Assembly: GCA_930990965.1 (NCBI GenBank)
Contig: CAKNRQ010000011.1
Location: forward strand, 1-55,963
DNA length: 55,963 nt
Source of the DNA: an uncultured Clostridia bacterium
GTDB lineage: Bacteria; Bacillota; Clostridia; Oscillospirales; Oscillospiraceae
Reading direction: 5' to 3'
Both the position numbers and the translations under genes were made by a program. Within the stretch, counting starts at the first letter, position 1. Each line of letters starts with the position of its first letter. Below, in pieces: positions 7,342 to 16,146 of the stretch. Under the pieces are notes generated by a model. The model did not search any database. It worked only from the letters and a program-made list of their open reading frames with translations, and was not told the DNA's origin.

Positions 7342-8312
7342 TGCGCGTCACCTCCCTTCCCTGCCGCCGGCTTGTCGTAGGCGGTCAGCTCCAGGAACAC
7401 TTCCTCCAGGTTGGCCCTGGCCTCATGCAGCTCCGTCAAGGCCACGCCCGCCCCGGCAAAGGCGAAGAATATTTCCCTCGCCGCGTTGTCGTCCTTCACC
7501 GTGAGCTGGCCGCGCACGGTTCCGTTGTCCTGCTGTTTGAGCTCTGCCCGCTCTATTTCCGGCACCTGCTCCAGTATCGCCCCGGCCTGTTCCACCGTGG
7601 CCTCCGCGCGTATCTCTATGGCAGTGCCGCCCGTCAGCAGCCGCTCCAGCGCCTCCGGCGTGTCGCAGGCCACGAGCCTGCCGCGGGAGATAATGAGCAC
7701 TGTCCCGCACACCGCCTGTACTTCGCTCAGGATATGGCTTGAGAGTATAACCGCGCGCCGTTCGCCCAGCTCGGCTATGAGCTCGCGTATCTCTATTATC
7801 TGCCTGGGGTCGAGGCCCACTGTGGGCTCGTCGAGTATGACCGCCTCGGGCGAGGCGAGCAGCGCCTGAGCGATGCCTATACGCTGCCGGTAGCCCTTCG
7901 ACAGGTTGCGCATGAGCCTGTCGGCCACGTCGAGCGTGTTGGTCTCATGCAGCACCCGGGTTATGTCCCGGCGCAGCTCCTCGCCCGCGAGGCCCTTGGC
8001 CCTGGCGACGAAATCCAGATACTCTCTGGGTGTGCTGTCGAGATACAACGGCGGCAGCTCGGGCAGATATCCCAGGCGCCGCTTGGCCTCGTACTCGTCC
8101 TCAAATATGTCGTAGCCGCCTATGCTGACAGTGCCGCTCGTGGCCGCCAGACAGCCCGTCATGATGTTCATGGTCGTAGTCTTTCCCGCGCCGTTGGGGC
8201 CCAGCAGTCCGTATACGCCGACATCCGGCACTGTGAAGCTCAGATCTTCCACGGCCGTGTGTGCAGCGTAGCGCTTCGTGAGATGCGATACCTCTATCAC
8301 AATATTACCCAC
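7338..8312 (-). CDS. ABC transporter ATP-binding protein, GldA-like
   Basis: The 324-residue ATPase shows Walker A GPNGAGKT (38-45), signature LSKGYRQR (137-144), Walker B VILDEP (158-163) followed by a D-loop GLDP, and the switch His in SSHILSE. The C-terminal extension after about residue 220 is typical of ABC-2 type exporters. It is the first gene of a four-gene operon whose members overlap by 4 nt or less. The annotated start is GTG at 8312; a second in-frame GTG at 8300 sits better behind GGGTGGG and is an equally good start. No clear promoter hexamers were found in the 229-bp intergenic region with the divergent gene at 8542. Confidence 0.93.
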   Translation of the reverse strand: MGNIVIEVSHLTKRYAAHTAVEDLSFTVPDVGVYGLLGPNGAGKTTTMNIMTGCLAATSGTVSIGGYDIFEDEYEAKRRLGYLPELPPLYLDSTPREYLDFVARAKGLAGEELRRDITRVLHETNTLDVADRLMRNLSKGYRQRIGIAQALLASPEAVILDEPTVGLDPRQIIEIRELIAELGERRAVILSSHILSEVQAVCGTVLIISRGRLVACDTPEALERLLTGGTAIEIRAEATVEQAGAILEQVPEIERAELKQQDNGTVRGQLTVKDDNAAREIFFAFAGAGVALTELHEARANLEEVFLELTAYDKPAAGKGGDAQ

Positions 8313-8541
8313 CCTTTACGTTTCATTGCCGGTGAGCCGGCTTCGTAAAGTATAAACGGCGTGGTTAATGCGGAGCTCAAATTTGTGGTGAACAGGCTGT
8401 AAAATCGTGCCTGCCTCGCGGACATCATTTAACAATTTCTGAACTTTCACTTTACATGTTGCACTCTTCGCCGAAAAATGATAAGCTGTATATACACCAG
8501 AACAGCAGGCGCTGTACTCTTATTAAAGGAGCGTGACTAGC

Positions 8542-8955
8542 ATGGTCAAAGTTATCGTGGGCCTGAAGGGCTCCGGAAAGACGAAGAAACTCGTCGAACT
8601 GGTCAGCAAGGCCGTCGAGGAGGAACAGGGCGACGTCATCTGCATTGAAAAGGACAGAAACCTCACTTTCGACATACCCTATCAGGCCCGCCTCATCTAT
8701 GCCAGTGACTATCAAATCGGCACCTTTGAATTTATGAAAGGCTTCATAAGCGGCCTTCGCGCCGGGAACTATGACATCTCGCACATATTTATAGACAATT
8801 TCCACAAGCTTTTCAACAGTAATACCGAAGCCGAGACCGTGGACTTCCTCGACTGGCTTGCGAGCTTTGCCGAGAGCGAAGGCATCCGATTCACAATAAC
8901 CATGACCGCCGACCTGGAAACCCTCGGCGAAGACATAAAGAAGTACGTAATGTAA
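8542..8955 (+). CDS. Small P-loop protein of unknown function
   Basis: This 137-residue cytoplasmic protein starts with a Walker A loop GLKGSGKT (residues 7-14). A possible Walker B strand, HIFIDNF (about 80-86), follows, where hydrophobic residues precede Asp. It resembles short clostridial proteins loosely annotated as PilT-like or ATP-binding, but no substrate domain is visible, and no pilus genes are near. The ATG at 8542 follows AAAGGAG by 10 nt. It is monocistronic: an intrinsic terminator lies directly after it. A nucleotide-dependent switch or kinase-like role is possible but unproven. Confidence 0.8.
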   Translation: MVKVIVGLKGSGKTKKLVELVSKAVEEEQGDVICIEKDRNLTFDIPYQARLIYASDYQIGTFEFMKGFISGLRAGNYDISHIFIDNFHKLFNSNTEAETVDFLDWLASFAESEGIRFTITMTADLETLGEDIKKYVM

Positions 8956-8969
8956 CTAAAAGCTGCTCC

Positions 8970-8998
8970 GGCCCGGGTTGACAGCCCGGGCCGTTTCC
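8970..8998 (+). terminator. Intrinsic terminator after the P-loop gene
   Basis: A perfect 8-bp stem (GGCCCGGG / CCCGGGCC, loop TTGACAG) is followed by a short GTTT tail. Confidence 0.7.
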
Positions 8999-9016
8999 CT
9001 TGCGTGGTAATCTGGA

Positions 9017-11002
9017 ATGAAGGAAACAATCAAGAACACATCGAAACCCTTTTCTATCATGCTCGTGCTCACGTGCGCCGCGGTCCTCACTGCGGGCGGC
9101 GCCGTACCTCTTGCAGACGCCGCCATCACCGCGGTAGTGCTCATCGCCTTCCTGGCGCTGAGATTCATCACGGGCAAGTACGTCCCCTGGCTCAACTGGA
9201 TAGGTGAGGCGCTGTTTTGCGGCGTCGGTTTTTATGTCTCGGCTCAGGTGCTGTCCCTTGGCGAGTTCACCTGGACCAGCACTGCCGACGGCCCCCTCCA
9301 CGAGCTCGGCGCTCTCTGGATATCGGCCCTCTACGCCGTGTTCTACGCGCTGGGCCACTCCCGCTTCGCCGTGTGCGCCACCGGAGCGCTCTCGCTCATC
9401 TTCGGCTGCGCCAACTACGCGCTGGAGCAGTTCAGGGGCCGGCCGTTCCTCTTAATAGACCTCAGCAGCATCGAGACCGCGCTGAACGTCTCGGGCAGCT
9501 ACACGCTGGAACTGGACGCCGTATTCATCACCGGCGTCATTTACACTCTCGCCTTCGCGCTCCTCTCCTGGCGCATCTTCCCGGGCGCCAACATGGGGAG
9601 GCTCTCAAACGCCGTAGGCCGCGTGCTGCCCATCGCCACGGCGTGCGTGTACGTATACCTCTGCTTCTACAGCGGGCTCATGTACCGCAACGGCATCTAC
9701 ATGAACTGGAATGACAACGAGTTCCGCTCCAGCAGCGTCATGTACCTGCTCGCCACGGCCAGCACTCTGGACATAGCCGAACCCGAAGGCTACAGCGAAG
9801 AGGCCCTCGACGGCATCGTCCTGCACCTCATGGAGAACGCCGGAGAGGAAAACGCCTACTACGCCACCACGGACGACGGCTCGGACCCGGACATCATCGT
9901 CGTCATGAGCGAAAGCTTTTCCGATACACGCGAGCTCGGTGAGTTTGAAACCGACGAGGAGTTCTTCTCCTTCTTCGACGAACTTGAAAATGAGAGCATA
10001 CACGGCCACGTCTACTCCTCCGTCATAGGCGGCAACACCGCCAACAGCGAGTATGAGTTTCTGACCGGCGACACCTGCGCCTTCCTGCCCACGGGCTCCG
10101 TGGCCTATCAGACCTACATAAACTACCCCGTAGGCACGCTGGTAAGCACACTCGAGGGCCACGGTTACAGCTCTGCCATGTTCCATCCGCACTGGTCAAC
10201 CGGCTGGAACCGCGTGCAGGTCTACGGCCTCTTCGGCTTCGACCGCACCCTGTGGCGTGACAGCTTCGCCTCCACCTCCACGCTGCGCGGCTACACCACA
10301 GACCGCTGGGACTATGAAAAGCTCATAGAGCTCTATGAGGAACAGCGCGCAGCTCAAAGCGACGATGAAGGCGTCTTTATCTTCAACATCACCATGCAGA
10401 ACCACGGCGGCTATACTAACAGCAGTTTTGAGAGTGATGTACACGTTGCAGGTTACGAGGGGCGCTTCCCCGTCACGGAGCAGTATCTCTCGCTTATCAA
10501 GCTCACCAACGAGGAGACCAAGTCGCTCATAGACTACTTCCGCGGCGTAGACCGCGAAGTGATAATCCTCTTCTTCGGCGACCATCAGCCAAAGCTGGAA
10601 AAGCAGTTCTATGACCTCGTCTACGGTCACGACACAACCAACCTCCAGCTCAGCGAGTTCCAGCGTCAGTACATAACGCCCTTCTACATCTGGTCCAACA
10701 AGGGCCTCGAGGCGCGGGACGAGGGCTACACCTCCATCAACTACCTCTCCCAGCTGCTGCTGGAGACCGCCGGACTGGAAAATACGCCCTACGGCTATTT
10801 CCTCTCCGACCTGCAGGAGGAGTGGCCCGTGATAAACGCCAACGGCGCCATGGACGCCGAGGGAAACTGGTACTACCTCAGCGACGAGGAATTCACCGGG
10901 GACCCGCAAATAGGCACATACAGGATTTTGCAGTACAACCGCCTCTTCGATCCCAGCGAGTACAGGGATGAGCTGTATCAGCTCACTCTCAGCTCCCGCT
11001 GA
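9017..11002 (+). CDS. LtaS-like sulfatase family phosphoglycerol transferase
   Basis: The 661-residue protein has five to six N-terminal transmembrane helices (residues about 12-225) and an extracellular alkaline-phosphatase-fold domain. Metal and catalytic motifs of lipoteichoic acid synthases are in order: IIVVMSES (metal Glu), GGNTANSEYEFLTG with the nucleophile Thr, TMQNHGGY (His), and LFFGDHQPK with the Asp-His metal pair. It would transfer glycerol phosphate from phosphatidylglycerol to a membrane or wall acceptor. Whether it makes a polymer or only primes or modifies glycans cannot be told. The start codon has a weak Shine-Dalgarno; a downstream ATG at about 9059 is possible. No promoter was clear in the 18 bp after the preceding terminator. 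Confidence 0.92.
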   Translation: MKETIKNTSKPFSIMLVLTCAAVLTAGGAVPLADAAITAVVLIAFLALRFITGKYVPWLNWIGEALFCGVGFYVSAQVLSLGEFTWTSTADGPLHELGALWISALYAVFYALGHSRFAVCATGALSLIFGCANYALEQFRGRPFLLIDLSSIETALNVSGSYTLELDAVFITGVIYTLAFALLSWRIFPGANMGRLSNAVGRVLPIATACVYVYLCFYSGLMYRNGIYMNWNDNEFRSSSVMYLLATASTLDIAEPEGYSEEALDGIVLHLMENAGEENAYYATTDDGSDPDIIVVMSESFSDTRELGEFETDEEFFSFFDELENESIHGHVYSSVIGGNTANSEYEFLTGDTCAFLPTGSVAYQTYINYPVGTLVSTLEGHGYSSAMFHPHWSTGWNRVQVYGLFGFDRTLWRDSFASTSTLRGYTTDRWDYEKLIELYEEQRAAQSDDEGVFIFNITMQNHGGYTNSSFESDVHVAGYEGRFPVTEQYLSLIKLTNEETKSLIDYFRGVDREVIILFFGDHQPKLEKQFYDLVYGHDTTNLQLSEFQRQYITPFYIWSNKGLEARDEGYTSINYLSQLLLETAGLENTPYGYFLSDLQEEWPVINANGAMDAEGNWYYLSDEEFTGDPQIGTYRILQYNRLFDPSEYRDELYQLTLSSR

Positions 11003-11044
11003 CGGAGAACGCAGCGAGCTGCATTTCACGCCTCGCCGTATAGC

Positions 11045-11074
11045 AAAACCCCCGCCCGGATGGGCGGGGGTTTT
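11045..11074. terminator. Bidirectional intrinsic terminator
   Basis: A 13-bp stem (AAAACCCCCGCCC / GGGCGGGGGTTTT, loop GGAT) lies between the convergent LtaS-like and DegV genes. Confidence 0.92.
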
Positions 11075-11094
11075 ACATATGCAGTACACGTCAA

Positions 11095-11970
11095 TCAAGT
11101 TCTCGTCTTGCCTACAAAGAACACAGATATGAGGCCCGGGCCAGTGTGTGCTCCGATAATGGGCCCGATGTGAGTGTAGAAGATGTCCTTGAATCCGCAC
11201 TCGCGCATGAGCGCTTCACCGAACTCGCGCGCCTTTTCGGGCGCATCGGCCTCGGAGATTATCAGCGTCTGATTCTGCGCATCAATCACTAGATCCTTTA
11301 CATCCTGTATGAGCTTCTTGAAGCACTGCTTGTCGCCGCGCACTTTCTGCCATACTTCGAGGTGGCCCTCGTAGTCAAGGTGCAGTATGGGCACTATCTT
11401 CAGGGCCGTACCAAAGGCGGCAGCCGTTTTGCTCACGCGCCCACCTCGGTAGAGGTATGTGAGGTCGTTGGTAGTGAAGATGGAGTTGACCTCGTGGTGA
11501 ATGCTCTCCAGGTCTGCGGCGTTGGCCTCAATGTCCATTCCCTTGTCGCGGTTCTCCACCGCGCGCAGCACCAGAAGGCCAAATCCCGCAGAGGCGTTTG
11601 CGCTGTCCACCACGCGGCAGGTCCAGCCGGGGAACTCCTCCATGAGCTGGGCGGCCGCACTGCGGGCGTTGTCGCAGCTGCCGGAAATGGCGGCTGCCAG
11701 GGAGATGTGCAGCACGTTGCGGCCCTCTTCAGCCAGGGGCCTCCAGAAATCCAGGAATTCACCGGGGTTTATCTGACTGGTTTTGGCCACGCCGCCGGCA
11801 CGCATCAGGCGGTAAAATTCTTTAAAGCTCTCTTCGGTCATGCCGTCAACCATTGGCTGGCCATCCATTGTAAACGGCATCTTATACGGCAGCACGTCCA
11901 GTTCCATGCACTTTTCCAGGGACAGGTCGCAGCCGGAATCAGCAGTTATCTGATAGGTGTGATTACTCAT
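11095..11970 (-). CDS. DegV family fatty acid-binding protein
   Basis: This 291-residue protein belongs to the DegV/FakB family, which binds a fatty acid and can present it to the kinase FakA for phosphorylation. Family landmarks are the N-terminal ITADSGCDL, ISLAAAISGSCDNA (about 86-99) and VVDSANASAGFGLLV. No FakA-like kinase is encoded in the window, so its participation in fatty acid uptake is inferred from family. Start ATG has AAAGG upstream. It has its own consensus promoter and is not clearly coupled to the gatD-murT pair upstream. Confidence 0.93.
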   Translation of the reverse strand: MSNHTYQITADSGCDLSLEKCMELDVLPYKMPFTMDGQPMVDGMTEESFKEFYRLMRAGGVAKTSQINPGEFLDFWRPLAEEGRNVLHISLAAAISGSCDNARSAAAQLMEEFPGWTCRVVDSANASAGFGLLVLRAVENRDKGMDIEANAADLESIHHEVNSIFTTNDLTYLYRGGRVSKTAAAFGTALKIVPILHLDYEGHLEVWQKVRGDKQCFKKLIQDVKDLVIDAQNQTLIISEADAPEKAREFGEALMRECGFKDIFYTHIGPIIGAHTGPGLISVFFVGKTRT

Positions 11971-12011
11971 GGTGCTTTGGCCTTTCTTAATTCTTCAGTT
12001 TATCATGAGGA

Positions 12012-12040
12012 ATTATAACTCTGCCTTAACTTTTAATCAA
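12012..12040 (-). promoter_or_regulatory. Sigma-A promoter for the DegV gene
   Basis: TTGATT (12035-12040), 17-bp spacer, perfect TATAAT (12012-12017) on the minus strand. The start would be near 12005. Confidence 0.8.
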
Positions 12041-12063
12041 TAGTTAAAACTAACAAACACCTC

Positions 12064-12786
12064 TTACCTTCCGGTCAGGCTGCTCAACACGCTGGCGTGC
12101 GCCTCTCGTTCCGACTTGTCCGGCAGCGGCTCAAGGGTCACAGAGCCGTATTTGCGGGCCAGTGCGGCTGTCAGTATGCCGTCGCAGAGCTCCGGGTTTT
12201 TGGGCAGCACGGGGCCGTGGCTGTAGGTGCCAAAGACGTTCTTGTATCTGGCCCCCTCGGTGCCGTCCTCGCCGTTGTTGCCGTATCCCACGATAATCTG
12301 ACCCAGCGGCTGCACGCCCGGGCCGAGTTTTGTGCGGCCGGAGTGGTTCTCAAATCCCACAACCGGGCCGAATTCAGTGTCAAAGGCGAAGTTGCCAATG
12401 AGCCTCTCCTTTGCGCCTGTGGTCACCAGGTCCAGAGCGCCCAGGAACTCAAAGCGCTCGCCCTCGTGCGTCTCATAGCTGTGGCCCATGAGCTGATAGC
12501 CGCCGCACACGCAGAGGAAAGCCTTGCCGTCCTCAACCGCGGCGCGCAGATCGGCGCCCTTGCCGGCACGCAAATCGTCGAGCAGCAGGGACTGTTCAAA
12601 GTCCTGGCCGCCGCCTATGAAAAACAGGTCGTACTTGCCCAGCGGCCTGCGCTCCCCCAGCGGCAGCTCAGTAACATTGCAGCCCACTCCGCGCCACTCA
12701 AGGCGTTTTTTCATAGTGAGCACGTTGCCCCGGTCGCCATAGAGATTGAGCACGTCCGGGTAGAGATGACATATATTAAGCTCCAT
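12064..12786 (-). CDS. gatD: Lipid II isoglutaminyl synthase, glutaminase subunit GatD
   Basis: The 240-residue class I glutamine amidotransferase supplies ammonia to MurT, which amidates the alpha-carboxyl of D-Glu in the lipid II stem peptide. The nucleophile is Cys94 in CVCGGYQLMG and the catalytic His is His190 in GTYSHGP, positions that match known GatD closely. The N-terminal LNICHLYPDVLNLYGDRGN is diagnostic. Start ATG overlaps the murT stop as TAATG, giving translational coupling; the longer in-frame extension runs into murT and is rejected. Confidence 0.95.
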   Translation of the reverse strand: MELNICHLYPDVLNLYGDRGNVLTMKKRLEWRGVGCNVTELPLGERRPLGKYDLFFIGGGQDFEQSLLLDDLRAGKGADLRAAVEDGKAFLCVCGGYQLMGHSYETHEGERFEFLGALDLVTTGAKERLIGNFAFDTEFGPVVGFENHSGRTKLGPGVQPLGQIIVGYGNNGEDGTEGARYKNVFGTYSHGPVLPKNPELCDGILTAALARKYGSVTLEPLPDKSEREAHASVLSSLTGR

Positions 12787-14144
12787 TACTTCCAGAACTC
12801 TCCCTTCCCCACCCGCGCGGCCAGTTCGGCCCTGAGCGGTAGCATCGCTGTGTATGTGGGCATAACGCAGACTTCGCCCGTGCACCCGGCTATAGCGTCG
12901 GTGAGCTGCTTCACGTCGCGGATTATCTCCACCGAGTCCTCATCTGCCCCGGCGTACTTGAGTCTCAGGCGCATATCCTCGGCGCGCGTGCCGGAGACTA
13001 TGACTCTCCCCTTGCGCTGCCCGGACTCAAAAAGCCGCTCAAAGCCCGCGTCCCAGATCCAGCTCACGTCCGTACCGTCAGCCGTGCCGTCGTTGAGACA
13101 GAACACCACGTCCGCATCCTCGGGCATGGTGGCGAAGTAGTCAATGGCCCTGTCGCAGCCCGCGGGGTTCTTCACGAGCACCATCGTCACACGGGCATGG
13201 CCCAGCTCGAAACGCTCCATGCGCCCGAAGCCGCTCTCTATATAGGCCAGGCTCTTGACAGCCCCCTCCGCACTCACGCCAAGCGACGTAGCCGCGGCCG
13301 TGGCAGCGGCGGCGTTATAGAGGTTATACGCAGCAGGCAGGCTGACCGCCGCAGTGTAGAACTCTCCGTCCACACGCATCTCGACCACGGAGCCGTCCGT
13401 GCTCAGCGAATCCACACCCGCAATGGCCACCTCCGGCTCCGTGCGCGAGTAGCCGCACTTAGGGCACTTGAAGCCGCCCAGGTGCGCGTATGTGTGGAAG
13501 TCGTACTCGTACTCGGCCCCGCACACTATGCAGCGCGGCGCGTCCGAGATCTCGCTGCCCTGTCCGAGCGGCGCGTCTATTCCGTAGAAACGCACCCTGT
13601 CCGGCGCATCCGGCGCCAGCGAAGCCACCAGCGAATCGTCCGCGTTCAGGCATACAACGGCCCTCTGCGCGCGCTCAAGGCCGATGCGTATGCTCTCAAG
13701 CGTGTGCGTTACTTCGCCATAGCGGTCAAGCTGGTCACGGAACACGTTCGTCACAACAACCACCGCCGGGTTTATTTCACCACATACGCGCTTGAAAGCG
13801 GCCTCGTCGCACTCAATAACCGCCGTGCGCTTGCGAGGCCGTCCGGTGATACGGGCATTGGCGCACAAGTCCGCAGCTATACCGCGCTCCAGGTTTGAGC
13901 CCGAACGGTTCGCCATGCAGTCAATCTTCGCGTCAGTGAGCATCTTTTCAATCATGCGGCAAGTCGTAGTCTTGCCATTAGTGCCCGTAACCATAACCGT
14001 ACGTATGTTCCGCGAGAGCCGCGAGACTATGTCCGGACAAACCTTCAGCGCCAGAGTGCCCGGCAAAGCCGTACCTCCGCGCCCAATAATGCGCAGTCCC
14101 GCGCGGGCAAGTTTACATAATATTATCGCTAATACAAGTCTCAT
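12786..14144 (-). CDS. murT: Lipid II isoglutaminyl synthase, Mur ligase-like subunit MurT
   Basis: This 452-residue Mur ligase family enzyme activates the D-Glu carboxylate of lipid II with ATP and amidates it using ammonia from GatD. It has an N-terminal hydrophobic stretch, a P-loop GTNGKTTT (54-61), and a zinc ribbon with Cys205, Cys208, Cys227 and Cys230 that is a hallmark of MurT. The C-terminal DUF1727 part carries a DVSWIWD motif with the putative catalytic Asp. ATG follows AGGAGTTAACCA. An inverted repeat (CCCGCAGT / ACTGCGGG, 14178-14196) lies just upstream of the ribosome binding site and might influence expression. Confidence 0.95.
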   Translation of the reverse strand: MRLVLAIILCKLARAGLRIIGRGGTALPGTLALKVCPDIVSRLSRNIRTVMVTGTNGKTTTCRMIEKMLTDAKIDCMANRSGSNLERGIAADLCANARITGRPRKRTAVIECDEAAFKRVCGEINPAVVVVTNVFRDQLDRYGEVTHTLESIRIGLERAQRAVVCLNADDSLVASLAPDAPDRVRFYGIDAPLGQGSEISDAPRCIVCGAEYEYDFHTYAHLGGFKCPKCGYSRTEPEVAIAGVDSLSTDGSVVEMRVDGEFYTAAVSLPAAYNLYNAAAATAAATSLGVSAEGAVKSLAYIESGFGRMERFELGHARVTMVLVKNPAGCDRAIDYFATMPEDADVVFCLNDGTADGTDVSWIWDAGFERLFESGQRKGRVIVSGTRAEDMRLRLKYAGADEDSVEIIRDVKQLTDAIAGCTGEVCVMPTYTAMLPLRAELAARVGKGEFWK

Positions 14145-14877
14145 TGGTTAACTCCTATTCAGGAAAGTGCAGATAACCCGCAGTCATACTGCGGGCGTGT
14201 TTCTCGCCTGCGCGAGATGGGGATGCTGGCATGCTGTACACCTGCGTGTCCTTGGCAAGCTCGTCGCGTAGAATCCAACGGCGGTACGTCGAGGACGCCG
14301 CCCCCTACGGTTGTGTGCGTGTGTTTGGCCGTCAGCGATGGCCGGAGCGTGTGCAGATGGGCATGTTGGTATATGGCAGAAATCTTCGCGTTGGGCGCAA
14401 GCCCCAGGGGGTTGGGTGCATTGGTCGAACGTGGTGGCCGGTTGTTGTTTATAAGGTGAAAAGAGTAGTCACAAGAACCTACCCACCAGCACCCCCCAGC
14501 ACGCCAGCGAAGCGAAGCGTGCGGCAAGAGCGGCACCCACCCCGGGCAACGTCCCGTGTTAACCCGTCAGCGGCCGCGAAGCGAAACCGCGGTCGGCGAT
14601 GGTGTAACTAAATAGAAGTTTAGGGATGACCACCCTAACTACTATACCAACCCAATATACGGTGCTCCCTTACGTACAAGTCCGCACCAAAGCGGTTTTC
14701 TCTTTGGAGTCTGAGGGGTTTCTTTTTGACAAGACAAAAAGAAATCTCTCAGGATGGCAGCAACCGCCCGCGGTTGCCCACCCACGCCGGGCGACGTGCC
14801 ACCCGTTTCTCGCTCACGCGAGCAGGACATCGAAGCCGCCGCGCCCGCAAATCACAGTTCCGCAGACTGCACCCCGG
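14145..14877. other. 733-bp non-coding tract with repeated small palindromes
   Basis: No ORF with family signatures, tRNA or known riboswitch was recognised. The tract holds two copies of a GTTTCTCGC-4nt-GCGAG hairpin (14201-14219 and 14808-14826), a GCAACCGC/GCGGTTGC hairpin (about 14760-14777), two related CACCCACxCCGGGC-ACGT blocks (about 14532 and 14782), two GCGAAGCGAA copies (about 14509 and 14575) and the long T-rich hairpin at 14711-14752. It lies between purA and murT. It looks like an accumulation of extragenic repeats; a degraded element or an unrecognised RNA is also possible. Confidence 0.5.
14711..14752. repeat. 18-bp imperfect palindrome with T/A-rich core
   Basis: CTGAGGGGTTTCTTTTTG (14711-14728) is nearly complementary to 14735-14752, with a 6-nt ACAAGA loop. 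Pairing is broken at only a few positions. It can fold on either strand and could serve as the distant terminator of the purA operon, or be a short mobile palindrome. Confidence 0.55.
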
Positions 14878-16146
14878 TTACCGCCGGATAATCTGCTCCC
14901 TGTCCGCACCGACGGAAACATAGCTTATCCTGCATCCAACCGCCTGCTCGCAGTACTCAACGTAGTCCCGCGCGGCTTTGGGCAGGTCCTCAAACCTGCG
15001 GCAGCCGGAGATATCCTCATCGAAGCCGGGCAGGTACTCGTAGACCGGCTTGGCCCTCTCCAGCGCGCCGCCGGAGGGGAAGTTGTCAGTGACGATCCCG
15101 TCTACATCGTAGTGCGTGCACACGGGTATGTCGCCGTAGCCGGAGAGCACATCGAGCTTCGTAAGCGCTATTTCCGTAGCGCCCTGGACACGCGCGCCGT
15201 AACGGCTGGCCACGACGTCGAAACCGCCGACGCGACGCGGACGTCCGGTCGCCGCTCCGTACTCGCCGCCCAGCTCGCGGAGCTTGTCTGCCCGCTCCCC
15301 AAAGAACTCGCAGGTGAATGGCCCCTCGCCCACGCAGGAGGAATAGGCCTTCATAATTCCGACCACGCGGTCGAGCTTGTGCGCCGGGACTCCGGCGCCG
15401 ATGGGCGCGTAGGCCGCGAGAGTGGTGGAGGAGCTGGTGTAGGGGTAGATGCCGAAGTCTATGTCGCGCAGCGCGCCGAGCTGAGCTTCAAACATCACGT
15501 CCGCGCCGCGGTTTTCAATGGCGTCGTGCAGCCAGACGGTGGTGTCGGTGATGCGCCCGAGCAGCGGTTCGCCGTTCACCATGAGCCAGTCGTACATCTC
15601 ATCGGCGTCGGCCTCGGTGCCGTAGCCGCGCAGGGTAATGTTCTTCCACTCGACTATGTCGCGCAGCCGCTCTTTCAGCCCCTGGGTGTGAAGCAGGTCG
15701 CCCATGCGCAGCGCTTTCTTCATGTACTTGTCCGCGTATACGGGCGCTATGCCGCGCCGCGTGGAGCCGAATTTCTTGTCGGCCAGGCGGTCCTCTTCGA
15801 GTCCGTCCATGAGCCGGTGGTAGGGCATGCAGATGGTGGCGCGGTCGGAGATAAGCAGGCCTTCGCTGCCGGGGACTACTCCCTGTTCGGCCAGGTGCTC
15901 CAGCTCGTGTTTCAAATGCTCTATGTCTATGACCATGCCCGGGCCCATGACGTTCGTCACGCCCTCGCGGAGTATGCCGCTGGGCAGAAGGTTCAAGATG
16001 AACTTGCCTCGCTCGTTCACAACGGTGTGTCCCGCGTTGTTGCCGCCCTGGTAGCGGCAGACAACATTGTAGTCCGAGCTGAGGAGGTCAACCATGCGGC
16101 CCTTGCCCTCATCGCCCCAGTTTATACCTGCTATGGCTGTCAGCAT
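14878..16146 (-). CDS. purA: Adenylosuccinate synthase
   Basis: The 422-residue enzyme makes adenylosuccinate from IMP, aspartate and GTP, the first step from IMP to AMP. The N-terminal GTP loop reads GINWGDEGKGR (7-17; most members have GxQWGDEGKGK), followed by CRYQGGNNAGHTVV, and VGGFDVVASRYGARV. It is the last gene of the eight-gene nucleotide operon and overlaps purB by 7 nt. It acts right after GMP synthase and before PurB in the purine branch. Confidence 0.97.
   Translation of the reverse strand: MLTAIAGINWGDEGKGRMVDLLSSDYNVVCRYQGGNNAGHTVVNERGKFILNLLPSGILREGVTNVMGPGMVIDIEHLKHELEHLAEQGVVPGSEGLLISDRATICMPYHRLMDGLEEDRLADKKFGSTRRGIAPVYADKYMKKALRMGDLLHTQGLKERLRDIVEWKNITLRGYGTEADADEMYDWLMVNGEPLLGRITDTTVWLHDAIENRGADVMFEAQLGALRDIDFGIYPYTSSSTTLAAYAPIGAGVPAHKLDRVVGIMKAYSSCVGEGPFTCEFFGERADKLRELGGEYGAATGRPRRVGGFDVVASRYGARVQGATEIALTKLDVLSGYGDIPVCTHYDVDGIVTDNFPSGGALERAKPVYEYLPGFDEDISGCRRFEDLPKAARDYVEYCEQAVGCRISYVSVGADREQIIRR

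Noticed and set aside
8449-8490. Promoter of the small P-loop gene from TTGCAC near 8459
   Set aside because: The corresponding -10 (TAAGCT at 17 bp) is poor and other pairings are equally weak, so no promoter was called.
14145-14877. CRISPR array
   Set aside because: The repeats are short, irregularly spaced palindromes without uniform spacers, and no cas gene is near.
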